Below are positions 20,691 to 31,741 of a stretch of DNA of 64,000 bases, piece by piece. The stretch comes from Imbricaverruca yamaguchii (taxonomy: Eukaryota > Arthropoda > Thecostraca > Neoverrucidae), in contig JAOTOL010001222.1 in the NCBI GenBank assembly GCA_034440575.1, positions 62,001-126,000 of the forward strand, read 5' to 3'. The notes beneath the pieces were generated by a model, which worked only from the letters and a program-made list of their open reading frames with translations, ran no database searches and was not told the DNA's origin. How positions within the stretch are numbered: the first letter of the stretch is position 1; each line of letters opens with the position of its first letter. The position numbers were made by a program, and so were the translations under genes.

Positions 20691-22700
20691 CAGGTTGTGG
20701 GGGCCCCAAGAATCCGCCGAGCTCGGGAAAAAAATCCGTCATGCTCCGTAGAAATCCCCCTCGATCCCCAAAAAATCGCACCGTGGCTCAGAAATTCACA
20801 TTGGGTGACCGCAAAAAGTCGCGCAGAAGCCCCTGATCAGTATCAGGGGTTATCAGACGCTGGGGCTTCAGAAGTTTGCTGCTGAGTGTTGTGGTGTTCA
20901 AAAAAATCACGACGGGGCCACAAACGGTTTGGCCGGTGCCCCGTGAAAATCACGCTGAGCCTTTGGGTACCATGAATTATCGTTCGAGCTCCCGGAAAGC
21001 ACTAGACGCATGGCAAGTCACACCGGGGCTTTAAAGGTCTCCCTGGGATCACCCGACAAATGAAGCCGGGAAACAAAAAACAGACCAGACACAAAAAATC
21101 ACTCTTGGATCCAAAGGCTCCACAACAATGGCTCCAAAGTTCATATAACGTGTTGCTCCCTCCCCAAAAATAAGTGTCGTAGCTACTAAAACTAGCGCAA
21201 GGTATCAAAACAAGTGACCAAGAATTGCACTTCGACCAAACAATTCAGGCTGCTCCATTTGAAAATCTCGCTGGGGCTAAAACGCCGCGCCGGAGCCCCA
21301 CACGTCGCAGCTGGCTTCCCAAGAACCAATATCTACCCGGAATGTCACCCTGCGAGCAGAAAAATTGCGTCAACGATTCACAATAAGAAGGCGTCGGACC
21401 CCGGAAAAGATCCTGCTGGGGCACCGAAAAAACGAGGCACCGGGAGCCCGAATAATCGTCCTGGGGCCCAAAAATATCCTGCAGGGTGCTTACAGAAAAT
21501 AGACCTGACGCCAAAAATCACAAGGGGACTCTTTCGAGTCTACCCAAGCACCGCAAACAAATCAGAATAGGTCCCGAAAGAAAATGATCCGAAGGGCCTT
21601 TCTACTCTCGATGGTGCCAGCTGCAGGAAAACAACGCTGAGCAGCCGCAGTGGCGTACCAAGGGGGAAAATGCTGTCCCATATCCTGAAGGGGTATGCAC
21701 CCAAGAATCGCGCCGGTTCCCGAAAAATCGCGCTCGGCCCCATAAATTCGCATCAGAGGCCCATAATTCGCGCAGCGGGCTGTGAATGCATTGGGCACTG
21801 TAACACTTACACCAGGCTTCCAAAAATTTGCATCTGATTCCACCAAAATCGCGCTGGGGCGAAGCTAATTACAACACGCCGTGATAACTCGCTACGATGC
21901 CCCCAAATATCGCGTACTGGACCCAGAATTCCGGCGGTAGTACCAAAAATTTGAGTCGAGGCATCACAAATGCTCCTCTACAGCGTGTTGCCACTAAACA
22001 CATCTGAACTCAATAAAAAGGAAGCCGGTGCTCTCTAAAATAAGGAGAAATTCCGAAGAATATAAATCCGAGTCAGGAAATTTTTACTAAGCTCCCAGCA
22101 TGCCCCAGATGCCTTCAAAAATTGCCTACGGCGACGAAAAAAGCGCACAGGAATTGAAAAATTGCGGCGAGTCACGTAGGGCGGGGTGCCAGAGAAATCA
22201 GGCTGAGACTCGGACTTTTAAAACATAGAATTCAGAAGTCACGAAAAGTTGCATCGAACCCAGAAAACTGTTCCGAGTCCCCAGGAACTATGCACCTGGG
22301 AAATAAATGTCGCACCGTGACCCCAGAAATTATACCGAAGGAACCAAGGTTATGGTGGGGTTCCACAAATGTGCGATAAATAAAAGCCTCAAATAAATGG
22401 CGAAGCCCTGAGAGCACAACTGGAGGCCGAAAATGCGCCGGGCCCTCCAAAGCCCGAGTTTCGCAAAAAACGCAGGGCCTTAAAATATGGTTGGACCCCA
22501 AAAAGCGAATTGGTCATAAAAAGGAACAAAAAGACCGGGCACGAAATAAAGACATCGGGGTCTTCGAAAACGCACCGATACCTCAAGCATGTCACCGCTG
22601 TACAAAAAGAGCAACAAAGCTCTAAAAAGTAGCCGGGTCTCAAATATGTGTCAGGTCCCTAAAAAATTGGCTGGAGCTCTAAAACACAGCCGTAGACGAA
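20691..22700 (+). repeat. Two-kilobase, highly diverged short-unit satellite
   Basis: The consensus-like phrase CCCCAAAAATCGCGCTGGGG recurs with heavy divergence about every 20-26 bp (for example ACCAAAATCGCGCTGGGGC near 21840, CCCGAAAAATCGCGCTCGGCC near 21718 and GGGCCCAAAAATATCCTGC near 21464). No two neighbouring units are alike, indicating an old array without recent homogenisation. The reverse-oriented relative is at 7.8-8.2 kb. Open frames in it have no recognisable protein features. Confidence 0.72.
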
Positions 22701-23465
22701 TAAAAACACAACGGGTAAAACAGCGAACACCTAGCTAGGGTCTCGGCTCGGTGGACATACTTGGAGCATATTTAACCTAAGGTAGGAGGGGCATCAAAGC
22801 TCAATGCATCATAATTTCTTAACTACGAGCAAATGTGGAAAGAAGAAAACTAATACAAGAAATTGAACTCATCGAATTTTCTAAGCGAGCCGCCATACCA
22901 GTAAATCGACATGCAAATATGGCAGAAGACTGTCATGTGACAGCAATTAGCAAAACGTTGGAGACCTAACAGAAACTGGAGAAGCGCACGTAGTGTGGCG
23001 GATGCGCCGAGTGCGCAAGGTGCGGAAGGTACATGTGCACGACTGATGGCGTTTTAGCGACCCTGCGTGGGTAATCGGAATGCCTGAAATCGGATAATTT
23101 TACATTTTTTTGGCGATTTGTACCGATGTAATTTGAGCAGCGTGAAGTGACTTATCAAAGGATACGAACACAATATCCTTTGAACATGATCGGGGAGTTC
23201 GTGTTGACATCCGGTGATTCAAAAACGATGGTGGCAGATTTGGCCCCCTCGACAGGGCAGCGAAGTTGGTCAGTAATTATTCTTTAAAAATGAAATAAAA
23301 TAGTATCTCACTGACAAACACAGTGGTCCGTGGACCCTTAAAAAAATTGGAGTCTGTGCGACAATTGCAAATCAGTTTGACCACCCCATCGGAAATCCTA
23401 GGTAGCCACTACCGTGGCATGATATAATTTCACCTGTTGGTGGCCCTGATCCGCAGGAATGGACT
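22701..23465. other. Unassigned sequence
   Basis: No gene recognised. Confidence 0.45.
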
Positions 23466-23790
23466 CAGCAGCCCCTGCCCACCACAATGGAAGGTGTACT
23501 CCGCGACCCCGGTCCGGTATAGTGGACGGTGTGCTCCTGGGCACTCGTCCGGCACAGTAGACGGTGTGCTCCTCGGCCCTGGTTCACCATAGTGGATTTC
23601 ATGGTTTGAGAAAACGGGATTTTCCAGGATTTTTTTTCTATCCGTATCACGATCCTATTCACAAAATTATTATCCGTGTTTTCTATTTGGACGTTTAATG
23701 ATATTATTCGACAATGAATTGCCCTGTGGTAAAGTGCTCCAGATTCACTGGAAACTGCAAAGTGATATTCTGATGTCACTGGTATGAATG
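23466..23790. repeat. Three-unit GC-rich tandem repeat plus dispersed 64-bp repeat
   Basis: AGTGGACGGTGTGCTCCT-type units of about 47 bp recur three times in 23485-23600 (ACACCGTCT/CCACTAT in complement). Bases 23685-23748 match 12983-13046 at 75%. Confidence 0.65.
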
Positions 23791-24440
23791 AAAATATTCT
23801 CCCCGACCCTGAACTCGACCAATCACAACGTTGGCTTCGCCCCTCCCTAATGTTAGGCTCCAAGGAAATACTTTCACCGATTGTCGTCACAGTTCAGGTC
23901 TGCCGTGCTCCGATACTCCATCACGGCCGGTGTGTTTTAGCCTGCATCTAATCGCTTAAACATTTTTATTTAAGCCGGTGTGTGCTTGTTGGTGTGTGTA
24001 GTGAGGGGAAGGCGCTGACGGTGACGATGACGATATATCCGAGCCCACTGTATGAAACTGCAGTCGCATGCCATTACTCAGTGTTGTTATGTGTTTACAT
24101 GTACTGTGTACCGCTCTTTTAATTATGTGACTTCACCAGTTATTGGACGATTTTCCTCGTTCGTGAGTAAGCTGAATAAACATAAACATACAGATCTTCG
24201 AATACGAACTCAGAATTTCTGAGATCTGAAAATATAGTGTGCGAAATCAGATGAGTTTGTGTGTGTGTGCGTGTGTGTGTGTGGGGGGGGGGTACGTGCG
24301 TGGACACTTCGGCCCCCAATGTTTTTAAAAAATCGACACCCCTGCTTGCAGTGCATCACTCGGGAGCACCTGAAACCCTGCGTGATCTTGTGACATTGAG
24401 AAGTGATGTCAGCTCTCGATCCACACGATGAACACCGTTA
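23791..24440. other. Unassigned sequence with (GT)n and G-run
   Basis: No gene recognised. A (GT)n tract followed by a run of nine G lies at about 24253-24291. Confidence 0.5.
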
Positions 24441-24449
24441 TCAATAGAG

Positions 24450-24755
24450 CGCCCACGCCTGCAAACTTCTTTTGCGCAACGCTCTCATGTACCGTGCTGC
24501 AGTTCTTTGGAACAGTCTCCCCGAGGAAGTTAAGGCCGAGAATATGGGACGGGCTTTTAAGTTTAAGCTGAAGGAGGCGCTGAGAAGAGCTGAACGTGGA
24601 AATGTTACGCATGGTATGTATTGTATGCATGCGTTTTTAATGTTTCAGTAGCCTTTTGTCCCACCTTTTTTTAGTGTCTTTGACATTTGATGCTGAGTAT
24701 CTCTTGCTTCCAATACAAGGAATGAATTCAATTCAATTCAATTTAATTGAAAATC
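24450..24755 (+). pseudogene. LINE 3' end with ATTCA-type tail
   Basis: A short reading frame from about 24480 contains VLWNSLPEEVK and AFKFKLKEALRRAERG, the conserved C-terminal block of CR1/Jockey-like ORF2 proteins. A short 3' UTR ends in GAATTCAATTCAATTCAATT (about 24722-24750), a tandem 5-bp tail like those that end such elements. The 5' part is missing. It is a different subfamily from the TTTATGTC-tailed copies. Confidence 0.75.
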
Positions 24756-25199
24756 TGAACGAAGGCGGGAAGCAGCTGACCCTCATCCGCTTCATCAGCA
24801 TAAGTTATAGCCCAAGGTTCTAAACCATGATGAAGCTGGAGTTATGCCTCACAACCATAAAGTTACAAATCGTACAAAATACAGATGAATGTGGGCCGAC
24901 CCAGCACGACTTTACCCAGGGATTAACCACCGCGCCCGCAACTGCGCGGCAAATGTTTCATGTCTGTCACATTTGTCGGCTGCATGCGCAAAATTGTGTT
25001 CGGGGTAACGTCATAGTTCCGACTGCACCGACTGCACTGTATAGATGCTTGCCCTGTTCGGAACAGCAAGTGCAGGAAGCAATGGGGTCTGCTACACTTT
25101 TTTGAGCCGGGTAAAGATTATGTTGGGTATATGTGCTTTAAATTATAAGTCAGTATGTGCTTGTTATTTGTGATTTATATAAGCTAAAAAGTACAAAAA
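24756..25199. other. Unassigned CpG-containing sequence upstream of the THAP exon
   Basis: No gene recognised. CpG frequency is normal here, unlike 25.6-26.8 kb. Confidence 0.45.
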
Positions 25200-25375
25200 T
25201 TGTTAAAAACCTATTAATTACGTCATTTAATTCCAATAATCTGATTGGCTGACAAAGCACTGACGTCACTCGATAGTACGACTGCCAAGGGTATTATTTA
25301 CAAGGTTATTTGCGCCTGACGAGGGTGGGGAAATAGCGTGCTGGCGAGAGTTGTGAATTTGTTGAAAAAAAGTCC
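25200..25375 (+). promoter_or_regulatory. Candidate promoter of the THAP gene (CCAAT and CRE)
   Basis: Within 180 bp of the start codon there are TACGTCA (25219), CCAAT (25233), an inverted CCAAT (ATTGG, 25244) and a full CRE (TGACGTCA, 25261) that forms part of TGACGTCACTCGATAGTA. The same 18 bases occur in inverse orientation at 26917-26934, upstream of the minus-strand exon. No convincing TATA box is seen. Confidence 0.5.
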
Positions 25376-25579
25376 ATGAAAATGAGCTCAACTGTGACTT
25401 ATAAGTGGTGTTTTGTGCCTAAGTGGACTAATTCTACCTCTCTCACGCCTAACAAAATATTCCTACCAGTACCCCGTGCTGTTGAACCCCGACGTAAATG
25501 GGCCCAAATGGCGAGGCGTGACGATAAGGACAGTTTGGTGTCTTCTGCTCCCTGGTTCTGCTGTGAAGATCATTTTGAG
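25376..25579 (+). CDS. THAP-type zinc finger protein, first coding exon
   Basis: The 68-codon exon ends in GAG followed by the donor GTAAGT (25580), leaving phase 0. THAP domains are C2CH zinc-binding DNA-binding modules found in transcription regulators and P-element-type transposases. Visible THAP features are Cys12, the AVPTP-like TPNKIFLPVPR segment (residues 24-34), the invariant Trp42 in RRKWAQMARRDD, and CCEDHF with Cys63-x2-His66. The second zinc Cys of the usual C-x2-4-C pair is replaced by Trp17 (codon TGG, one base from Cys), so metal binding may be lost or a sequence error may be present. Translation may start at Met1 or Met3. Later exons were not identified. An exon end just after the CEDHF motif fits the domain structure. 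A domesticated transposase or decayed copy is the alternative. Confidence 0.78.
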
Positions 25580-26629
25580 GTAAGTTCAACCTCTGCCTGA
25601 AAATGGAAAACTGGAGAAATTCAATTTGTACAATTTTTGCCCACTGCTCAGACTGTGAGGGGACTAAAACTCCTATTTTGGGTGCTGGGTCTCAGCGAGA
25701 CCACTTTTCGTTTCTTGTAATGTGTGTGTATGCAATAACTGTCAATGGATTCATTTCACTACCCCTTGGATCCACCTTTGCCCATAGTCAATGCTGTCAA
25801 TGCTCATTTGTACAGTAGGGGAAGGCAGGGCAATCCCAGACAGTGGGTAATGCCAGACACCATCCTGTAGAGAAAACTATGACCACCGCTGATTAGCTGA
25901 TGCTGTTTACGAAATATTTGGCTATCATCCAGCTCATGTGACAATCGATCATCCAGATCAGCTGCCTTATTTGGTTTTTTTGTTTTTGTTTGTAGGTACC
26001 TAGGTAAGCACATTTGTACCTGCAAACTTAACATGCACATAAATCATATGCCATGGCATGTATGCGAGGCCTGCTGACACAGCTTTAAGCATTTCTGTGA
26101 ACAATACAATTATTTGACTTGTTTGAAATTGCCAAATGATCACTAGGCCCCATGTCTGTCAGTGATCTATGGTTGCTAACTATTATTTTCTGTATCTACA
26201 AAAATTTATAATATCAGCTGATGGGCATGTTAAAGAATAGGGGTAAATTCGAACTTACAAGTAACAAGGCCAAATTATAACCATCATACTTGTCTTAGGG
26301 GACACTATGTGCATGATATGGAGTAATGGTGCCCTAACCTATTCCATTGCATTTACCACCTTTGATGCATGTTATATACTCCCCCCCCCCTTGTACAAAC
26401 ATGGGGAAAAGTCTATGAAATTTTAGATTGCTGTGGATGTAGCCATATCCATCAGCCATAGGCAGCCAACTGATGTCATCATTCCTACTAAAATCCTTTT
26501 TGCCACCAGCATTTTCTGCCAGCCAGTTTTAATTGGTAAAACCAGTAGCATAAATAAATTATGCCAGCTGCTGCTCCCCCGCCCTCCTGCACCACAATCT
26601 CAAACCCCCCTGTAACCATCATGTCTCAC
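25580..26629. other. CpG-poor interval between two inward-facing first exons
   Basis: Probably intronic for the THAP gene (+), the minus-strand gene, or both. CpG is scarce, and a run of C lies at about 26385. No further exon could be recognised on either strand. Confidence 0.45.
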
Positions 26630-26757
26630 CTCTGATTCTTCACCGCCCGGATCTCAGCAGACACGTGGAGGTCGGACTTGGAGAAAAACTCAGCTACCAT
26701 GATGTGATTTATGTCAGGGAGGTTTCTACAATCCGCTTTTACATACCCAGGCTCCAT
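26630..26757 (-). CDS. Candidate first coding exon of an uncharacterised arthropod-type gene
   Basis: On the minus strand, ATG (26757-26755) in good context (AGGATGG) opens a 42-codon frame reading MEPGYVKADCRNLPDI, MVAEFFSK and VSAEIRAVKNQ. It reaches a donor AG/GTGAGA (26629), phase 2. From memory the GYVKAxCRNLP...VSAEIRxVK pattern resembles the N-terminus of uncharacterised arthropod proteins that go on to a SWIM zinc-finger region; this was not checked and the rest of the protein is not visible. Translation upstream of the Met is also open. The gene diverges from the 27785 exon across a CpG-rich island. It could instead be a gene-like mobile-element remnant. Confidence 0.5.
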
Positions 26758-26839
26758 CCTTCCAGTTAATAGTCCAATCTGACTGACTTTAATGTGAAAA
26801 ATATGTCTCAAAACACTAATAGATACCCTACACAACGAA

Positions 26840-27640
26840 CGAACTTCCCAAGGCCGTATGAACTTCCCACCTTGTATACGCGTTTATATTGTTTGTCTCG
26901 TATGCGCCATTTGGCTTACTATCGAGTGACGTCACGCGTGAATACTGCCCCGAGGGCATTTAAAGAAAGTGGATTTTCTCCATGATTTCGGCATTTTCAA
27001 CATTCAATATGAGCATTTTTGAACTCAGCGTGATTTTATACATCGGAAACCAACGCTGACCAAATTTGTGTAGCGGACCCCATTGTACGAAGAATTACGT
27101 TAAAACATATACCTTTATTACGAAGGAATTTGGCAGCGAAGTCGCCAATTCTCCCTATCCAAAGAAAGGAGGGAAAGGAATGTCAGCAGCTGTCCGTAGA
27201 ATGACGTCAGTTGTAAAAGTTGTTCATGGAGGAATTGGAAAAAAGCTTCCCCATATTATCGGACTTTTTCTTTCGCCTCGGTTTCGGAATGAAATAGGAG
27301 GAAGCAAACACCTACTTTGTTCCACAAGATCGCTTATTACAATAACTAATCGAAACGGGAATGATTTGTGGTGCTATGACGTCGAACTAAAGTAAACAAA
27401 GTCGCTGGGAATTATCCCTGTTTTAAAGACTGTGCAAGTGGATTCTAGTGGAAGATCGTGGTGGGGTATCATACGTCATATGACCTTGGAACAAGCGCTT
27501 GACTCATCCAAGTTGCTCAATAATCATCTTGCTACTGATATCATTATGTACCTACGTGTTGATTTGGTGCGATTGTGTTGTGTGTTAACAAGTGTTACAT
27601 TCTGCGAACATTTGCACGTTGATCTGACGCACGCGTCTAG
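26840..27640. promoter_or_regulatory. CpG-rich island, likely bidirectional promoter
   Basis: CpG is frequent here (for example ATACGCG, CTCGTATGCGCC, GTGACGTCACGCG, TTACGAAGG) although both flanks are almost free of it. It contains full CREs at about 26927 and 27202, a CRE half-site at about 27470 and a TTTAAA element near 26958. First-exon candidates start 83 bp to the left (minus strand, 26757) and 145 bp to the right (plus strand, 27785), pointing away from it. An unmethylated promoter between two methylated gene bodies is the simplest reading. Confidence 0.55.
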
Positions 27641-27784
27641 TAGGTACCTATTTATCATATGAATTTTGTGTGGGCTGGATTTTGGTGGTGGATGAACAAG
27701 TTGCAGTGTTCAAAAGTTGGAATGTGGTGGTGACTTCCGTGACTTCTCATTCTTTGTGCCCTTGCGAAGTGCCTTGCAAATGAA

Positions 27785-27917
27785 ATGGCAGCTAAAGAAG
27801 AATCAAGAGGTGCTAGAGCTATGAGAAATATATTAACCAGGAGGAAGAGCAGCTCAGATCCAAATATAAACAAGCCTGCAAGTGCTGCTGTTACAGAGGA
27901 AGCTGGCGGTGAAGGAG
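27785..27917 (+). CDS. Candidate first coding exon, basic/serine-rich N-terminus
   Basis: ATG at 27785 in strong context (GAAATGG) opens 44 codons plus one base, followed by the donor GGAG/GTAAGT (27918). The product starts MAAKEESRGARAMRNILTRR, followed by a KSSSDPN segment and a small-residue, acidic stretch. It is a hydrophilic N-terminus with possible basophilic-kinase site RRKSSS. I do not recognise the family. Support comes from the start context, the consensus donor, the CpG-rich upstream island and the CpG-depleted downstream DNA. No later exon was identified; the following 6 kb would be intron. Confidence 0.5.
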
Positions 27918-29449
27918 GTAAGTCAAGGCTTTGGTTGCACACCATGCATATTGCCATAATGGATAGGTTATGCACCATGAGTATGGAGTGTAGCCCTGCA
28001 GGTTATACATTCAAGCATACTGCACAATGCACACAAGAATCTGGGTCTTATCATTCCATTCAAAACAATGGAAGCAGCATCAACTGGATGCTCAACATTG
28101 AGAGTGAAAATTATTGTATTTAATCTGGTGCAAGATGTATAACATACATGGTAAGATGTAGAAATTCACCATGGAAGCATGGTTTCATATATAGCTGAAG
28201 TCCTTGAAGCTCAATTTTGGCCCCACAGTAGGCATACTCAGAAGTATGTTTTTATTTTGGGAGATTTATAATATAGTAATATCTGTATGGTAATGACTGC
28301 AATAACACTGCATTATTAATAAATGGTGTTGAAGAGCATCTCATCATGGGCAATCCCTTTACCTGGAATTGTACCACAATGTTTGCACATCACTGGGTGC
28401 TAAATGACCAAACCAGGTCAATGTGACATGAAACTCAAATAACCAACCAACTTGTACATGACAATCCAAAATGATGAGCATAAGCATCAGCACAGGCATG
28501 ATAATTTCATCTTATAAGATACATACTGGTGGGCACAAGCCATGCATAATTCATAAACATACATCAGATGTCTATTCAATGACCAGAAAGAGGTATATTC
28601 TATCCAATTTCACTAATAATTATTCATTGTGAACCACTGCCAACTATTATGTGATTTCATTGGTGATCTGATGTTACATAGCATCATATGACATATATGT
28701 ATCATAAACATATATATGACTATGGTGTTGTATAAATACTCACAAATGGATGTCTAGCGATCCTAGGTAGTTGTCAATAGATTCCTTAATGTTGCATTCA
28801 AAAGCCTGACCTTAAACAAAACCAGCTGATAAACAGCCTGAGCAGTGAATATCTGAGTCATGTGTTGCTGTCATTATTTAATTGTACCAGAAACTGGATA
28901 AAACATGTACATTTCCCACAAAGGTGCTAGTGTTCTTGCTACATATGAAATTTAGGATGATACTTCTTGATACTTAGGATGAAGGTAAACTGTATATAAA
29001 ACTTGTCATGGGTGCCCTAAACTATGCCATATTTCTTGTAAGATCCTCACACTTGGTCTCTGGGAGGGGTTCTATTATGCCCTACTTTTATCTTGAAGCT
29101 CAGCATGGCACAAAAACAAAAGTGGTTCTCTCACCTGGTTGGCTCCCTAAATTCTTGAGCATAACTCACCCAGAGATGAGTTCTGTGACCAATGAAGGGG
29201 AGCCTGTTTCTGCAGGTATGCCAGCCCCCTAGACTAAAGAAAAGTATGGTTATCATATAGACAGGGCAAGACACAGGAACTGGAAAGTGTACCCTAAGCA
29301 GAAATTGTATGCTTATAGTAGCCACTACATCTGCTAATATGTTGTCAGAAAATATTTGCGATGTAAGCTAAAAAAGATGAAGTATAGAGATGTAAAGCTA
29401 CTCTACAAGTTTGATTAGTATGTTACCATGGTTAATACTATTCAATATA

Positions 29450-30310
29450 TTCATACAAGTGTGCTGAGATTTGCATGCAGTGCCACTTTAAATGTCACCA
29501 GGTCTGTTAAAATTACATCTCCAGGCAGTGAATTCCAGGTGGCACAGCATCTGAGGCTAAAAAATATCTTCCTGAAGTCCACTGATGCTCACCTGTGTGC
29601 CAATTTCATGGAGTGGCCACATGTGTTCACTGGTGGTGCCAGCACAAACATGTCGGTGATCTTAATGGCAGAATGGCCATGAAAAACCATCCAGCATTTG
29701 ATCATGTCTGCTCAAATTAATCTACCTTTAACTGAGTAAAAATCTAGTTTCTGTAATCAGGCTCCATAATCCAGACCATTCATCCCCCTCTGTGTTTCTT
29801 GTCCACCTTCTCTATACCTATTCTAGATGCTTTATGTCACCAATGTAACCTGTGTTCCAAACACATGATTAAAACTCCTAAAGTGGCCTGACAGGAGTAA
29901 TGTATAGTGCTTTCATAAATTCAGGAGAGTGGCATAAAGTAGAACTTAGCAGGTTGTTGGCCAGGCTCCCAGCTTTCTGTGCTCTTCTGTCAACATGTTG
30001 ATGGAATCGCAAGTTTGTACCTACTGTGATGCCCAAGTCAGTATGGACCTCAACAAAGCTCACATGAAATCCATCTAGGCAATAATTTGTCTAAGGACGA
30101 ATATTTTTAGTCATATGAGCCATGGTGTACTTTCAGAACTGCACATTTCTTGCTGTTCATTGCTAGCTCCCATGACTTGGCAGTACTAACCAGAGTATCT
30201 ATATCCTTTTGGCCCAGTGAAATGCCAGCCAGCAGGTCTGAGACATATTTGTACTTAAGTTTCATTTATATTTTTAGGTCATCTGCAAAAACCTTGAATT
30301 GAGGCTGAAT
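29450..30310 (-). pseudogene. CR1-like LINE ORF2: RT catalytic block and C-terminus
   Basis: On the minus strand FKVFADDLKI (about 30300), TAKSWELAMNSKKCAVL (about 30190-30140), DLGITVGTNLRFHQHVD (about 30036) and, near 29560, FFSLRCCATWNSLPGDV with TDLVTFKVAL can be read in several frames. These are the catalytic box (FADD), the following RT blocks and the C-terminal domain. RT blocks 1-3 are missing between here and the EN domain at 30458, so about 1 kb has been deleted. Same orientation as 30458-31614. Confidence 0.82.
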
Positions 30311-30457
30311 ATTATGAGGTACATAGTTCACACACCATTCAATGGTGCATATATATATATATCTATATATATATTGTTTGTTTGTTTATTGGTTGGTTCA
30401 CAACACACTTTTAGTTGGTTGGTTCAGTTAGTTTTCTTGTCTGGAAATAATAGTCCA

Positions 30458-31192
30458 TTAAAACAGGACAGTTTTGGCATTGGGGAAGGGGGGGGGGGAC
30501 ATTTCTACCACCCCAACCCTATGCACTTTGGAAGTTAAAATTAAATCCAGTGTGCTTCCTGAAATTACAAAGGTACGCTGGTGAATCCACTGAGTTAGAC
30601 CAATCATCTGAAAACAGTCAACGAAAGATCTATCTGTGGGAGTAATGCTCATTGTGTCAGTAACACCATCAGACCAATGCACTGATGATAAATTCAAATC
30701 TCCAAAGATAACTATTTCTTTTCCATCACAAAAATCAGTTTAAAAAAAGCTATAAGTGCCTGGTTCTGGCCCTCAGAGTTTGATGGTGGGCGGTAAACAT
30801 ACACTATGCAAAGGCAGAAATCCTTCAGAAAAATAACAAACATTGGGAGTGGAGACCTTGATTGATTCAAATTTAATGCCATGTTTCACATAAAGACAAA
30901 CACCATGCTTGGGAGTAGGACCAATTGTGTCAGTTCTCACTAGCTCATAACATGCTATATATGCAAACAAGCTAGGAACTGATGGTAACAACCAAGTTTC
31001 ATTAACTGCCAGTATGCCAATTTTTCTGTCTGAGAGGAAAGTGGATGTATACATAATTTTATTTTGTATACAATTAAGATTCACTAAATATATTTTAAGT
31101 TTGGAGAAAAACAAAACTTGCCAGAAAGTATTCAAGGGAGCCTTACTTGTTAGTTTGAAGGTTTTTGCTCCCCCATCCTGGCATGCCTGCAT
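30458..31192 (-). pseudogene. CR1-like LINE ORF2: endonuclease domain
   Basis: The upper part (31192-30773) reads KIGILAVNETWLLPSVPS and KHGVCLYVKHGI, the N-terminal APE-type EN with the catalytic Glu in NETW. The lower part (30697-30458) reads NLSSVHWSD, FVDCFQMIGLTQWIHQRTF and STLDLILTS, matching the D/N-containing FNLPxxDW block and the LDLxxT motif. A frame change separates the two. A partial SINE-tail-like motif (TTGGTTGGTTCACAACACAC) lies just downstream at about 30388. Confidence 0.82.
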
Positions 31193-31614
31193 CTGTAGAA
31201 CTCTTGTCGTTGAGAATATGTTAGGTCCCTATGAATATAAAGGGACTTTAAGTCCTTATGTTTTGCCATTTCTCTGGCCTTTTCAAGAAGCAGTTTTTGC
31301 ATATCACTATCCACTATTTTAGCCTTACAGATATTCTTCTGACAAATGCATACTATGTCTGTCAGGACAACCTCAGCACCCATGATTTTTTGTGCTGCGA
31401 CCATTACTTTTTGTTGCACTTCGGGTAGGGATGTAACTCTGGAACCACAGATAACTATAGAGTCCCTTCTTTTCTTCTGCTCCTCCATCTCTCTCAACTC
31501 CTCTCGAATTTCCACTCTGAGCTTCTCAGGGCTGGGTTTGGATATGTTCAGAGTTACCTCTCCAGACCCCCCAGCCCATACCTGAGTAGTAAGTGCCTCA
31601 ACAGCCTTACACAA
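31150..31614 (-). pseudogene. CR1-like LINE ORF1 (RNA-binding protein) remnant
   Basis: A 154-codon open frame has a charged coiled-coil-like part (EKLRVEIREELREMEEQKKR), then an RRM-like part (RRDSIVICGS, VDSDMQKLLLEKAREMA) and the C-terminal YIHRDLTYSQRQEF motif typical of LINE ORF1 proteins (KDLTxxQR). Its 3' end overlaps the frame of the EN segment. It probably lacks its N-terminus. The frame stayed open although the DNA is CpG-decayed. Confidence 0.8.
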
Positions 31615-31741
31615 CGTTTTGACAGTCTAGTGCAGCTGCCCAAATGCTCCATCAGATCATCAGAAAGGGCTCAACAAGTAAAGCCTGAAGCCTACACAGC
31701 CTCAATTCAACCTGAGGCTACTCAACAAGTAGGGCCAGAAG

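Noticed and set aside
27066..27395. A 109-codon gene inside the CpG-rich island
   Set aside because: No recognisable domain, and the region is better explained as promoter and 5' sequence.
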